In this document: positions 26,146-35,625 of the stretch, in pieces
How the letters are laid out: every line of letters begins with the position of its first letter
Position numbering within the stretch: the stretch's first letter is position 1
Notes under the pieces: generated by a model
The model's database searches: none
What the model saw: only the letters and a program-made list of their open reading frames with translations
Told to the model about the DNA's origin: nothing
NCBI RefSeq assembly: GCF_035916875.1
Contig: NZ_JAXUHN010000085.1
Location: forward strand, 62,001-126,000
DNA from: Methylomicrobium sp035916875
GTDB lineage: Bacteria; Pseudomonadota; Gammaproteobacteria; Methylococcales; Methylomonadaceae
DNA: 64,000 nucleotides
Reading direction: 5' to 3'
Program-made: the position numbers and the translations under genes

Positions 26146-27552
26146 ATGCTTAAAAGGCTTGGTTGGTGTGTTTTTCTGGTCTTTTTGTTCAGTCACGAGG
26201 TTTACGCGCAGCTGCCTGATTTTACCGAAATGGTCAAAAAAAATGGTGTAGCGGTCGTCAATATCAGTACTACCCAAAAAGCATCTCCGGAAACCAGCAG
26301 TCTTCCCCAGGAACAGCAACTGCCCGAAGACTTGCCGCCCGAAATGGAAGAGTTTTTTAAACACTTTTTCAATGCGCCCGGTGGTGATTCCGTCCCCAGG
26401 GATACGCAGTCGCTGGGTTCGGGATTCATCATCTCGACGGATGGTTATGTACTGACCAATCACCACGTCGTAAAGGATGCCGACGAGATTGTTGTCAAGT
26501 TAACCGATAGAAGAGAGCTGGTCGCAAAACTGGTTGGCTCCGATGCGCGCACCGATGTGGCGTTATTGAAAGTGGATGCGAAAGACTTGCCGATAGTGAC
26601 GATCGGTTCGCCGGAAAAATTACAAGTCGGCGAATGGGTGCTCGCGATCGGCTCACCTTTCGGCTTCGAACAGTCGGTGACAGCCGGTATTGTCAGCGCG
26701 AAAGGGCGCAGTCTGCCCGGCGGCAATTATGTGCCGTTCATTCAGACCGACGTCGCGATCAATCCAGGCAATTCCGGCGGCCCCTTATTTAACATGGAAG
26801 GTGAGGTCGTCGGCATCAATTCGCAGATATATAGCCGGACCGGCGGTTTCATGGGCTTGTCATTCGCGATCCCGATGGATGTCGTGATGAATGTCGTCGA
26901 CCAGATCAAAACGAAGGGCAAGGTGTCGCGGGGTTGGCTGGGTGTGCAGATTCAGGATGTGACCCGCGAATTGGCCGAGTCGTTCGGCATGAAGCGTCCG
27001 CATGGCGCGCTGGTCGCGAAAATCGTGCCAGGCAGTCCCGCCGAAAAAGCGGATATTCAGATTGGCGATATCATCACTGAATTCAATGGACACGAAATCG
27101 AATCCTCGGGCGAATTGCCGCCGATGGTCGGTATGACTCCGATCGACGAAAAAGCGGAACTCAAGCTGATACGGCAGGGCGAGACGAAGACCGTGTCGAT
27201 CCGGATTGGACTCTTGCCTGAGCAGGAAGAGAAATTGGCGGATGTCGGCGGCAAAGGCGAAGCAAAACCCGACAATAAACTCGGCATCTCGGTGACCGAA
27301 TTGACCTCCGAGCAACGGGAAGCGCTTGAAATCGCGAAGAATGGCGTGCTCGTGAAAAGTGTCGGCAAGGGACCTGCGAAAGATGCCGGTATTCAACCGG
27401 GCGATGTGATCCTGCGCATTCAGAGCAGCGTGATCAAAAATGTCGCCGATTTTTCTAAGGTTGTCAAAAATCTACCGGAAGGGAAATCGATTGCTTTGTT
27501 GGTTCAACGCCGCGGCAATCCGGTATTCCTGGCGCTGAAAATAGGCAAGTAA
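26146..27552 (+). CDS. mucD: periplasmic serine protease/chaperone MucD (DegP/Do family)
   Basis: HtrA-type protease of about 468 residues. A signal peptide ends near EVYAQLPD. The trypsin-like domain has the triad His (TNHHVVKDAD), Asp (DARTDVALLKVD) and Ser (NPGNSGGPLFN). Two PDZ domains follow (about 270-360 and 375-465; RGWLGVQIQDV, LGISVTELTSEQ). I chose ATG 26146 because it gives a compact signal peptide; in-frame starts further upstream (GTG 26110, ATG 26122) are possible. It completes the rpoE-rseAB-mucD envelope-stress operon, and clears misfolded periplasmic proteins. Confidence 0.95.
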   Translation: MLKRLGWCVFLVFLFSHEVYAQLPDFTEMVKKNGVAVVNISTTQKASPETSSLPQEQQLPEDLPPEMEEFFKHFFNAPGGDSVPRDTQSLGSGFIISTDGYVLTNHHVVKDADEIVVKLTDRRELVAKLVGSDARTDVALLKVDAKDLPIVTIGSPEKLQVGEWVLAIGSPFGFEQSVTAGIVSAKGRSLPGGNYVPFIQTDVAINPGNSGGPLFNMEGEVVGINSQIYSRTGGFMGLSFAIPMDVVMNVVDQIKTKGKVSRGWLGVQIQDVTRELAESFGMKRPHGALVAKIVPGSPAEKADIQIGDIITEFNGHEIESSGELPPMVGMTPIDEKAELKLIRQGETKTVSIRIGLLPEQEEKLADVGGKGEAKPDNKLGISVTELTSEQREALEIAKNGVLVKSVGKGPAKDAGIQPGDVILRIQSSVIKNVADFSKVVKNLPEGKSIALLVQRRGNPVFLALKIGK

Positions 27553-27574
27553 TTAAACTTGTTTTTTGTCCTCG

Positions 27575-27600
27575 GACCAACCTGCATGTGCTGGTTGGTC
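27575..27600. terminator. hairpin between convergent genes, possible terminator
   Basis: GACCAACC (27575-27582) and GGTTGGTC (27593-27600) form a perfect 8-bp stem with a 10-base loop. It lies between the mucD stop and the end of the convergent HIT-family gene. No T-tract follows on the plus strand, so it would be a weak or factor-assisted terminator. Confidence 0.4.
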
Positions 27601-27623
27601 TGGGCTGCCTTCCTGATTAAACC

Positions 27624-28052
27624 CTAAACTTTTATCAAAAAATCCTTGAAGCGGTAATGCATTTGATCGGTAATGGCTGCGATCCGGTCTTCCGTATAGG
27701 GTGTGCGGTCAAATCTTCCCCAGACAGGCGCGGGCCATGCCGCATCGTTTTTGTATCTGACGATATGGTGAATATGAAGCTGCGGCACCAGGTTGCCGAT
27801 CGCGGCGATATTCATTTTGTCTGCCCGGTACAGGTCCGCGAGATTTTCAGTGAGAAAACTCGACTCCTCCGTTATCCTCATCCGATCGAGCTTGCTGAGT
27901 TGATATATTTCGGTCAGATCGGATTTTTCCGGCACCAAAATAAACCAGGGATAATGGCTGTCGTTCATCAGCAGGAGTCGGCATAAGCCGAAACGGCCGA
28001 GCGTGATACAGTCTTCCGACAAGCGGGGATGCAATGTAAAGGCTGGATTCAT
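27624..28052 (-). CDS. HIT-domain family protein
   Basis: 142 residues from ATG 28052. The C-terminal half has the histidine-triad-like motif QLHIHHIVRY followed by DAAWPAPVWG, characteristic of a bacterial HIT subgroup, and the N-terminus has WFILVPEK. HIT proteins are nucleotide hydrolases or transferases. The triad reads H-I-H-H-I, with the third His displaced by one position, so activity is uncertain. The start overlaps the stop of the AstE-like gene (ATGA), making it the last gene of a three-gene operon. Confidence 0.85.
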   Translation of the reverse strand: MNPAFTLHPRLSEDCITLGRFGLCRLLLMNDSHYPWFILVPEKSDLTEIYQLSKLDRMRITEESSFLTENLADLYRADKMNIAAIGNLVPQLHIHHIVRYKNDAAWPAPVWGRFDRTPYTEDRIAAITDQMHYRFKDFLIKV

Positions 28053-29098
28053 GCGGATTGGGATTCCTGATGTATGGGAAGCGAGAGGCGTTCCATTAAA
28101 TAGCATAGGCAATCCTGCTGGATTACGCGTTCGTCCAATGTCAGCATCGAAGGCATGGTCCGCCGGGTGATTTGCAAATTGCCGTTGTTCAAGTTAAAAA
28201 ACTGATCGGTCACGTTATTTCCCTGTTCATCTTGCGCAAGCAAGGGCGACATCCTGGCATGGCGTGCTTGGCCAAAAATCGTGCCCGGCGCAATCTCGGT
28301 AAAATTCATCCGCTCCAGATCGTCGTTCAATAGTAAATCGCAATCGCTACGCGTAAAGCTGAACGAAACGGCGTCGGAGACCTTGACCTGCGCGACCGTA
28401 TGAAACAGGTCGATGTCGCGGGCATGCATCGGCTGTTCCGGCAGTGCGGACAGGTGCAGGCAACTGTCCAGAAATTCAAACGCATGATCTACGCCGTGCT
28501 GTTGACCGGGGCGTCCACACTCGAGAGTCACCGACGGGCATAATTCGGCGAATGCGGCGGATTGCACGCCTGTCGGGCGCCTGAAATAAACGACCAAACG
28601 GCCAAATAATGCGGCCAGTTGCATAAAGCCGTTATCGAGACGGTTGATGCAAGCATAATGCGGGTTGAGGCCGGTGTTGTTGTGCACGTCGATGCTCGCA
28701 AAGACCCGGTGTGACCGCATCACGGCTAAGACGTCTGCGGCCATTGCGGTTTCCGCGGAGGCAGGCAATTCGGTGCCCGGCCAGATCCGGTTGTAATCGG
28801 GCTGATGCTCCAGCCGCCTGACATTTTGCGCGGCCGCATCAACATTGCCGAAAAACAATGCCAGCGACCTTGGTAATTCGCGGTGCCTGTATTTGATGAG
28901 CAGCCGCTGCAGCGCCAGAAAACCGGTCGGTTCATTGCCGTGCAGCAATACCGAGATGAACAACGGCTCCGCCAGCTTGCCCTGCAAATGTATCAGCGTG
29001 GGTTTCGGCAAGAGGGTTCGCAGATGGATCGGATCGGTTTCCAACAATCCGGCCGGCACGGCATTCAATTGATGAAAAAGTTGATTCGTCATTGCCAT
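28049..29098 (-). CDS. succinylglutamate desuccinylase/aspartoacylase (AstE/AspA-like, M14) family protein
   Basis: 349 residues. Zinc-binding motif HGNEPTG near residue 52, a second zinc His in IDVHNNTGLNP, and a likely catalytic Glu in VTLECGRPG. This is the AstE/aspartoacylase branch of M14 metallo-carboxypeptidases, which cut N-acyl-amino acids. There is no arginine-catabolism gene nearby, so the substrate is unknown. ATG 29098 overlaps the upstream gene; ATG 29092 is equally possible. It is flanked by a glutamate-cysteine-ligase-like enzyme and a HIT protein in one operon. Confidence 0.82.
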   Translation of the reverse strand: MAMTNQLFHQLNAVPAGLLETDPIHLRTLLPKPTLIHLQGKLAEPLFISVLLHGNEPTGFLALQRLLIKYRHRELPRSLALFFGNVDAAAQNVRRLEHQPDYNRIWPGTELPASAETAMAADVLAVMRSHRVFASIDVHNNTGLNPHYACINRLDNGFMQLAALFGRLVVYFRRPTGVQSAAFAELCPSVTLECGRPGQQHGVDHAFEFLDSCLHLSALPEQPMHARDIDLFHTVAQVKVSDAVSFSFTRSDCDLLLNDDLERMNFTEIAPGTIFGQARHARMSPLLAQDEQGNNVTDQFFNLNNGNLQITRRTMPSMLTLDERVIQQDCLCYLMERLSLPIHQESQSA

Positions 29099-30516
29099 TC
29101 GCCGACCGGTTTGCCGCTGCTCTGGTTTTTTAGGTAAGTTCGGGTCATTTCCACAAAATCCCGTTGATGCTCTTTTGCATAGCGCCGCTGCCAGTCGCTG
29201 CCGTTCTGTTTGTTCGCGAGGCGCTGGCGGATGATGTCTAAATAATCGCCAATGTCGGAAGCACTGACGCCGAATGGTTTTAAACCCTCGAACGCCCGCG
29301 GTAACAGCTCCGTCCGTAAGAGATGGTCCATTCTATGCCGCGCGCCGTCAAACCAGACTATCGTGCCATCGAGCCCGTGACGGGCGGCCAGATAAAAATT
29401 GTCCTTCGCTTCCGGAAAAGTGAGTGGCAGCCCTTGGTTGCATATCTGCTCGCAAATGTTTTGTGTGAGACCGAAATAAAACGCCGCATTCGCGATCGCA
29501 TCGAGCGGTGTCGGACCGGAGGCGGGCGTCCGATGTTCAATGCGGAGATGCGGCGTGCCGTCCGCGTCGAATCCGACCAACGGCCTGTTCCAGCGCCAGA
29601 TCGTGCCGTTGTGCAGACGCAAATGCGTAAACGATGCGGCGTCGGTATCCTGAGTGACCGGCAGCAAGACTGGAAAATGCGCTAGATTTTCTTCAAAACA
29701 TTCGATCACCGAATGCCGCAGATAGCCCGAGCCGAAGCTGACCCGGTGCAGCGGACCTCGTGCCGCGCCTGCGTAACCGCCCGTTTCGACAGCCTGCTCG
29801 AACAGCGGAATCCGGGTTTCATGCCAGAGTTCCCTGCCGAACAAAAACGGCGAATTGGCACTGATTGCGACAACCGCCGCGGAAGCGATGATCGACGCAT
29901 TATAAAAATGATGTGCAAGGTCCAACGGCAACTGAATGTGCGTCTGAAACGACGTAGTCGCCGATTCCAGCATCACGTCGTGATGCTCGATTTTCAGATG
30001 CTCCGTGCCGCTGATGTCGATATGAATCGGCTTCCCGCGCGCCTGTAGGATTTGCTCATTCAATGCCTTGTAGCGGTGCATGTCGGACATGTTGCCGAGA
30101 TGCAGATCGCTTTGCGCAAGCGTTGGCAAAATGCCGATCATTACCGCGCTATGGTTCATGCTTTCGGCATGTCGGCCGGCGTTTTGCCAAATGCGCTCCA
30201 ATTGGGCATGCAGGAGGCTGAACACATTGTCGGTCAATGGCGCCGGCTCGCAATTCAGCTCGAAATTAAACTTGGCGAGTTCGGCGCTGGCCAGTGGATC
30301 GTTCAGTGTCGCCAGATACTGCTGATTGACAGGCGCCGGACGCATCGCCGCATCGACCAGCCAGGCCTCGATCTCGAAGCCGGCGACAGGTTGCCGATTC
30401 GAACAGGATTTCCGGTCAATCATCTGTTTGAGCAGAGCCGTTTCCTGGGCGAGCTTCTGACGGAAGGCGATAAAGTCGACTGCTTCAAATTCGGTCAGAG
30501 TGATTTCTTGTCCCAT
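29089..30516 (-). CDS. glutamate-cysteine ligase family 2-like (YbdK type)
   Basis: 475 residues of the GCS2 family, ATP-dependent carboxylate-amine ligases. Family features are visible: the early FEIEAWLVD motif (metal/glutamate site), NFELNCEPAPL, HIDISGTEHL with the HDV region, and the C-terminal LRIEHRTPASGPTPLDAIANAAFY. GCS2 proteins join glutamate to an amine, as in gamma-glutamylcysteine formation, but many members have unknown substrates. Co-transcription with an acyl-amino-acid hydrolase-like gene suggests a paired make-and-break of a gamma-glutamyl or N-acyl compound. This is inference. Confidence 0.8.
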   Translation of the reverse strand: MGQEITLTEFEAVDFIAFRQKLAQETALLKQMIDRKSCSNRQPVAGFEIEAWLVDAAMRPAPVNQQYLATLNDPLASAELAKFNFELNCEPAPLTDNVFSLLHAQLERIWQNAGRHAESMNHSAVMIGILPTLAQSDLHLGNMSDMHRYKALNEQILQARGKPIHIDISGTEHLKIEHHDVMLESATTSFQTHIQLPLDLAHHFYNASIIASAAVVAISANSPFLFGRELWHETRIPLFEQAVETGGYAGAARGPLHRVSFGSGYLRHSVIECFEENLAHFPVLLPVTQDTDAASFTHLRLHNGTIWRWNRPLVGFDADGTPHLRIEHRTPASGPTPLDAIANAAFYFGLTQNICEQICNQGLPLTFPEAKDNFYLAARHGLDGTIVWFDGARHRMDHLLRTELLPRAFEGLKPFGVSASDIGDYLDIIRQRLANKQNGSDWQRRYAKEHQRDFVEMTRTYLKNQSSGKPVGEWQ

Positions 30517-30584
30517 GGTGGCATACGGGCTATCGGCGGTGTCCCATCATACGGACTTTTAAAAGTTAGCGTCAATGATCCGAA

Positions 30585-31214
30585 TTATGTTTCGCCTATG
30601 AAGGCTTCCATTTGTTTCCAGCGGTTCACGATCTTGCAGAATAACGTTGCGGTCATTTCCGCATCGTAAAGCGCCGAGTGTGCTTTCTCATTGTCCCACT
30701 CGAGGCCGGCGGCCTTGGCAACTTTAGCTAATACAGTTTCCTGGTATGCGAGCCCTCCCAGCGTAGCCGTGTCGAAACTGCTGAACGGGTGAAACGGGCT
30801 GCGCTTGTTTTGCGTGCGCTGAATCGCCGCATTCAAAAAATTCAAATCGAAGGCCGGGTTATGGCCGACCAGAATTGCGCGGGTACACAGGTTGCGTTTG
30901 ACCGCATGGCGGATCGGTTTGAAAATCATATGCAGCGCTTCGTCTTCGTCGATCGCCATCCGAAACGGATGGTACGGATCGATGCCGTTGAATTTGAGTG
31001 CGGATTCGTCGAGCTCGGCATTTTTGAACGGAATCACATGCGTCGAATAGCGTTCGGTGATTTCCAGATTGCCATCGGCATTGAATTCTACGAGCACTGC
31101 CGCAATTTCTAATAAGGCATTTTTCTTGGGGTTAAAGCCGGACGTTTCTATGTCTATAATTACCGGCAGGTAGCCTCTAAAGCGTCGATCGATAGGGATT
31201 GCGTGCGTTTCCAT
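30585..31214 (-). CDS. rnt: ribonuclease T (DEDD exonuclease)
   Basis: 3'-5' exoribonuclease that trims the CCA end of tRNA and matures other small RNAs. 209 residues with the DEDD residues in VIIDIETSGFNP, GHNPAFDLNFL and HSALYDAEMTATLF. Length matches RNase T (about 215). It stands alone on the minus strand, divergent from mlaA. Confidence 0.92.
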   Translation of the reverse strand: METHAIPIDRRFRGYLPVIIDIETSGFNPKKNALLEIAAVLVEFNADGNLEITERYSTHVIPFKNAELDESALKFNGIDPYHPFRMAIDEDEALHMIFKPIRHAVKRNLCTRAILVGHNPAFDLNFLNAAIQRTQNKRSPFHPFSSFDTATLGGLAYQETVLAKVAKAAGLEWDNEKAHSALYDAEMTATLFCKIVNRWKQMEAFIGET

Positions 31215-31354
31215 TTAAGGTTGAATTATAAGGGGGCAGAATAAGTTTGTTGATAAGAAGTCGCGATGAAGAGACTCGAAGAGTTGTTACATTTGTGATA
31301 TGTTACGCGTAGTTTTGCGGTATTGGAACCTTAGCGAAATCAAGAGTGAATGAA

Positions 31355-32149
31355 ATGCAAAAGTTTAAAATAATAATGAAAGGCGTTGTATTCGGTTTGG
31401 CGACGCTGGCGACCGCTTGCGCGACGACGTCAAAAGATGCTCGGGATCCGTACGAAGGTTGGAATCGGGGGGTGCAGAACTTTAATGATAACCTTGATGA
31501 CTATGTCATGAAACCGGTCGCGAAAGGTTATCAATGGATCACGCCATCGTTCGTCGATCGTGGTATTACCAACTTTTTTAGCAATATCGATGATATTGGC
31601 GTGACGGTCAATGATTTGCTGCAAGGAAAACTGATGCAGAGCGGCCAGGACGGCGCGCGTTTTCTGGTTAACACGACTGCCGGTGTGGCGGGCTTCGTCG
31701 ATGTCGCTTCGATGATCGACTTGCAGAAACATGATGAAGATTTCGACCAGACCTTGGGTTATTGGGGGTTGCCGTCCGGCCCCTATCTGGTGTTGCCGCT
31801 GTTCGGGCCCAGTTCACCGCGCGGGGTGGGCGGCTTGATCGGCGATGCGGCGATGAACCCGATCAGTTATGTCGGCTTAGGAGTGTCTTCCGGTGTTTCT
31901 ACCGCTATTTCCGGCGGGCTCTTTGCGACCAATGCGATCGATGCGCGCGCCGACAATCTGAGTGCCGAAAAAATCGCAACGGAGGCGGCGGTGGATCGCT
32001 ACGATTTTTTCAAGAATGCGTATTTGCAGCAGCGTGAATATCTGGTCCATGACGGAAAGATTCCGGAAGATAAGAAACATGAAGAATATAATTTTAATAT
32101 AGACGAGGAACTGGATAAGGAGTTGGCCCCTCCGGTCAGACCTTATTAA
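31355..32149 (+). CDS. mlaA: outer-membrane lipid-asymmetry lipoprotein MlaA (VacJ)
   Basis: About 264 residues. Lipoprotein signal with lipobox LATAC, then the VacJ domain: DPYEGWNRGVQNFND, NDLLQGKLMQSGQDGARFLVNTTAGVAGFVDVAS, and DFDQTLGYWGLPSGPYLVLPLFGPSSPRG. MlaA removes phospholipid from the outer leaflet of the outer membrane and passes it to MlaC. The rest of the Mla system is not nearby. I prefer ATG 31355 over GTG 31346. Confidence 0.94.
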   Translation: MQKFKIIMKGVVFGLATLATACATTSKDARDPYEGWNRGVQNFNDNLDDYVMKPVAKGYQWITPSFVDRGITNFFSNIDDIGVTVNDLLQGKLMQSGQDGARFLVNTTAGVAGFVDVASMIDLQKHDEDFDQTLGYWGLPSGPYLVLPLFGPSSPRGVGGLIGDAAMNPISYVGLGVSSGVSTAISGGLFATNAIDARADNLSAEKIATEAAVDRYDFFKNAYLQQREYLVHDGKIPEDKKHEEYNFNIDEELDKELAPPVRPY

Positions 32150-32229
32150 TAAAGGGCTTTAATCTTTAGGATAATCGCTATTTCTCGGGCGGCTTTCGCG
32201 ATTGCGCAAGAGTCGTCTTTTTTCGCTAT

Positions 32230-32244
32230 CCTCCCGAGAGGAGG
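32230..32244 (+). terminator. short GC-rich hairpin after mlaA
   Basis: CCTCC (32230-32234) pairs with GGAGG (32240-32244) over a 5-base loop, about 80 bases after the mlaA stop and before the coenzyme M region. A weak TTTT tract follows about 10 bases later. It may end the mlaA transcript, which would leave the downstream cluster with its own promoter. Confidence 0.3.
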
Positions 32245-32328
32245 GAGGTCGCCCTTTTGGATGCAGGCTTACGTACCTGTGATTGAAAAATGCATTGGCC
32301 GGGTGATCTTTATGCGAGGCGAGCAATT

Positions 32329-33921
32329 ATGCCCAGACCGATCGTGGATTACATTATCATTGGCGCGGGCTCGGCCGGCTGTGTGCTTGCAGCCCGGCTC
32401 AGCGAAGAGCCGGGTTGCCGTGTGCTGCTGCTCGAAGCCGGAGGCGAGGATACGGCGGCGATAATCCAAACACCGGCGCGTTTCGCCGAGTTGCAGGACA
32501 GCCCCTACGATTGGGGCGATAGAACTCAGCCGCAGCCGGCTATGCAAAACCGGCGTATTTTTTTGCCGCAAGGCAAGGCGTTCGGCGGTTCGAGCTCGAT
32601 CAATTACATGATCTATATTCGCGGCAACCGCAACGATTACGATCATTGGGCCCGCCTCGGCAATAGCGGCTGGAGCTACGACGAGGTATTGCCCTATTTC
32701 ATTAAATCCGAAACAAACGCAATGTTTCAGGATCGTTACCATGGCGCGTCAGGCCCTCTGCGCGTTTCCAGCCATTCCCGCTTAAACCCGATTACCGAGC
32801 GATACCTCGCCGCCGCGCAGGAAGCCGGCATTTCATTTAATCCTGATTTTAACGGCGAAAGCCAGGACGGCTGCGGTCCCTTGCAGCGTACGATCGACAA
32901 AGGCGAACGCTGTAGCGCGGCAAAGGCCTATTTGCATCCGTTCCGTTCACGTCAGAATCTGACTGTGCTCAGCCATGCGCGCGCCACCAAGCTGTTGTTC
33001 AATGGCCGGCACGCAATCGGCGTGCAATATTTGCATAATGGCGTGATCGAGCAGGCCTATTCCAGTGCCGAAATCATTGTCGCTACCGGCGCCTTGCGTT
33101 CGCCGCATCTCTTGATGTTGTCAGGGATTGGTCCGGCTTCGGAACTGGAAACGTTGGGCATCAAGGTACTGCATGATGCGCCGGAGGTCGGCAAAAATCT
33201 ACAGGATCATATTCATGCCAGGGTACGCTGCGAACTGAGCCAGCCGTTGACCTTCGCGCCGCTGCCCGGGGGCGAGAAAGCCTTGGCGCAGCAGCAATAC
33301 GACCGCGAAAAAACCGGGCCGTTGGCTTCGAATTTTCTCGAAGCCGGCTGCTTTGTCAAAAGTCGGCCGGATGTCGATTATCCCGATTTGCAATTGTTTT
33401 TGTTCGGCAATTTGACGCCCGAGTATCCCGAAGCGGGCACGCCCACGCGTCACGGCATCGCGCTGACCGCCTATGTGAACAGGCCGCGCAGCAGGGGGCA
33501 GGTTGCCTTGGCTTCCGCCGATCCGTTGGATCGGCCGCGTATCGATCCCTGTTATTTTAGCGACACGGATGATCTGCGCTGTTTGGTTGCGGGTGTGCGC
33601 TGGAATCTGAGCATTCTTTACGGCAGCGCCTTCGACGATATTCGCGGCGCTGAGTTGTCGCCAGGTATCGACATTCGGGACGATGAGGGCTTGGCGGCAT
33701 TTGTGAAACGGACCGCGTCAACTACATGGCATCCGACTAGCACTTGCCGGATGGGCGCGGATGCATTGGCGGTCGTCGATCCCGCATTGTGCGTGAACGG
33801 CATCGACGGTTTGCGCATCGTTGACGCTTCGGTGATGCCGACCATCGTTAGCGGCAACACCAATGCGCCGGTGATCATGATTGCCGAAAAAGCGGCCGAT
33901 TTGATCCGCAATTCGACATAA
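32329..33921 (+). CDS. GMC-family FAD oxidoreductase (alcohol/choline dehydrogenase-like)
   Basis: 530 residues. FAD-binding Rossmann start DYIIIGAGSAGCVLA with LLLEAGG, the GMC signature LPQGKAFGGSSSINYMIYIRG, and the C-terminal catalytic His/Asn region WHPTSTCRMG ... SGNTNAPVIMIAEKAA. GMC enzymes oxidise alcohols to aldehydes or ketones. ATG 32329 gives the normal N-terminus MPRPIVDYIIIG. It is the first gene of the coenzyme M block, 200 bases before the acylating aldehyde dehydrogenase. In this setting it could oxidise a 2-hydroxyalkyl-CoM alcohol to the aldehyde or ketone. That substrate is inferred from context, and an ordinary alcohol is possible. Confidence 0.88.
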   Translation: MPRPIVDYIIIGAGSAGCVLAARLSEEPGCRVLLLEAGGEDTAAIIQTPARFAELQDSPYDWGDRTQPQPAMQNRRIFLPQGKAFGGSSSINYMIYIRGNRNDYDHWARLGNSGWSYDEVLPYFIKSETNAMFQDRYHGASGPLRVSSHSRLNPITERYLAAAQEAGISFNPDFNGESQDGCGPLQRTIDKGERCSAAKAYLHPFRSRQNLTVLSHARATKLLFNGRHAIGVQYLHNGVIEQAYSSAEIIVATGALRSPHLLMLSGIGPASELETLGIKVLHDAPEVGKNLQDHIHARVRCELSQPLTFAPLPGGEKALAQQQYDREKTGPLASNFLEAGCFVKSRPDVDYPDLQLFLFGNLTPEYPEAGTPTRHGIALTAYVNRPRSRGQVALASADPLDRPRIDPCYFSDTDDLRCLVAGVRWNLSILYGSAFDDIRGAELSPGIDIRDDEGLAAFVKRTASTTWHPTSTCRMGADALAVVDPALCVNGIDGLRIVDASVMPTIVSGNTNAPVIMIAEKAADLIRNST

Positions 33922-34118
33922 TCATTCCCTGCTAATATACGTTCCTCGAGTAGCCGCAGCTTCTCCTTTGTCGCGATACTCATTCATTCGGTTTTCATGA
34001 CAACAGTGCAAAAATTTAGATTGTACATAGTTATGCAGAGTGATAGAGTCGGCAAATGACGAATCTATGTTCGCCATCTTTTCTCGTCCCTTTGAGGCCG
34101 TAGTTAGGAGGTGCATCC

Positions 34119-35531
34119 ATGGCGAGTACGACAGAGCACGATACGGATGAGATTGCCGGCTATATCGGTCGCGCTCGGAAAGCGCAGCAAGGCATAGAAG
34201 ACTATTCGCAAGAGCAGGCCGATGATTTGGTCAAGGCGGTTTGCTGGGCCGTTGTGCGCCAGGATCATGCGGAGCAACTGGCGAAACTGGCGGTCGATGA
34301 GGGCGGATTCGGCAATTACAACGACAAGGTTACCAAGATTCGCAACCGTTGCATGGGTACTTTGGCGGACATTCTGACGGTCAGAACGGTCGGCGTGGTC
34401 GAGGAAATTCCCGAAAAAGGCCTTGTCAAAATCGCCAAACCGGTTGGTGTGGTCGCGGCGCTGATACCGACGACCGGGCCTGACGCGACGCCTCCCTTGA
34501 AAACACTCCTGGCCTTGAAGGGACGCAATGCAATCATCGTGGCCGCGCATCCGAGAACACAGAAAACTACCGAATTGAGTGTGCGACTGATGCGCGCCGC
34601 TTGTGTTCAGGTCGGCGCGCCGGCCGACCTGGTGCAGGTGATCGAAAATTCCTCTCTTGCGAAAACCCAGCGCTTGATGCAGTTGGCCGATCTGATCGTG
34701 GCGACCGGCGGCGCGGCGATGGTCAAGGCGGCCTACAGTTCCGGAACGCCGGCCTATGGCGTCGGTGTCGGCAATGCCGTGCATGTGGTCGATGAAACCG
34801 CCGATCTCGACGATGCGGCGGCCATGATTGCGGCCGCCAAGCGCCATGATCATGCGACCAGTTGTCTGGCCGATAATGCGGTCGTTGCGCAGGAGTCGAT
34901 TTATCAGGCATTGCTCGGCAAGTTGCAGCAGGCCGGCGGCCATCTTTGTACGGACGCGGAAAAGTCCAAATTGCAGGCGCTGATGTGGCCGGAACCTGCG
35001 GTCCATCTTCCGAGCGCCCTGGTGATCGCGAAATCGGCGCGGCATATTGCCGGGCTGGCGGGTATTGAGGTACCCGATAATTGTACCTTTCTGATCGTCG
35101 AAGAGCACGGCGCGGGATCGGATTATCCGTTTTCGGGCGAAAAACTGTCGCCGGTGCTGGCCTTGTATCGTTACCGGGACGGCATCGACAATGCGATTGC
35201 CGAAGTCAATGCGATCACGGCTTACCAAGGACAGGGTCATACCTGCGGCATCCATACCGCGAATGAGGCGCATGTGATGGAGTTGGCGATGCGAACCAGG
35301 ACCGCCCGTGTCATGGTCAATCAAAATCTGAACGAAGGAGCGGGCAGTCCGCGTAACGGCTTGCCCTATACGCTGAGTCTAAGCTGCGGCACTTGGGGCG
35401 GTAACATCACAACCGAAAATGTGAATGCCCGGCATATGATCAATTTGACTTGGGTGTCGCGGCCGATTGCGCCGAGAACATTCGATGAAGAGACATTGTT
35501 TCAGAGTCATTGGCTGAAGTATTCGCGCTAA
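34119..35531 (+). CDS. CoA-acylating aldehyde dehydrogenase (sulfoacetaldehyde dehydrogenase SauS/EutE-like)
   Basis: 470 residues of the CoA-acylating aldehyde dehydrogenase branch, nearest in character to SauS (sulfoacetaldehyde to sulfoacetyl-CoA) and EutE/AdhE domains. The likely catalytic Cys249 lies in HDHATSCLADNAVV; VGVVAALIPTTGPDATPPLKTLLALKGRNAII and the C-terminal GGNITTENVNARHMIN are family hallmarks. A perfect TAGGAGGTG site precedes the ATG. Substrate preference cannot be read from sequence. In this cluster an aldehyde carrying a sulfonate, such as 2-oxoethyl-CoM (CoM-S-CH2-CHO), would be a close mimic of sulfoacetaldehyde and would yield the CoA thioester that the CoA-transferase-like pair could use. 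Confidence 0.88.
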   Translation: MASTTEHDTDEIAGYIGRARKAQQGIEDYSQEQADDLVKAVCWAVVRQDHAEQLAKLAVDEGGFGNYNDKVTKIRNRCMGTLADILTVRTVGVVEEIPEKGLVKIAKPVGVVAALIPTTGPDATPPLKTLLALKGRNAIIVAAHPRTQKTTELSVRLMRAACVQVGAPADLVQVIENSSLAKTQRLMQLADLIVATGGAAMVKAAYSSGTPAYGVGVGNAVHVVDETADLDDAAAMIAAAKRHDHATSCLADNAVVAQESIYQALLGKLQQAGGHLCTDAEKSKLQALMWPEPAVHLPSALVIAKSARHIAGLAGIEVPDNCTFLIVEEHGAGSDYPFSGEKLSPVLALYRYRDGIDNAIAEVNAITAYQGQGHTCGIHTANEAHVMELAMRTRTARVMVNQNLNEGAGSPRNGLPYTLSLSCGTWGGNITTENVNARHMINLTWVSRPIAPRTFDEETLFQSHWLKYSR

Positions 35532-35625
35532 CCCGGCCGCGCGACGTTGGGTGTATGCCGGTAGAGGGGAGACATGCGCCCTGCTTTGTGTCTTTTAGCC
35601 GGAGTATATTGATTCAGGAGGGGGG

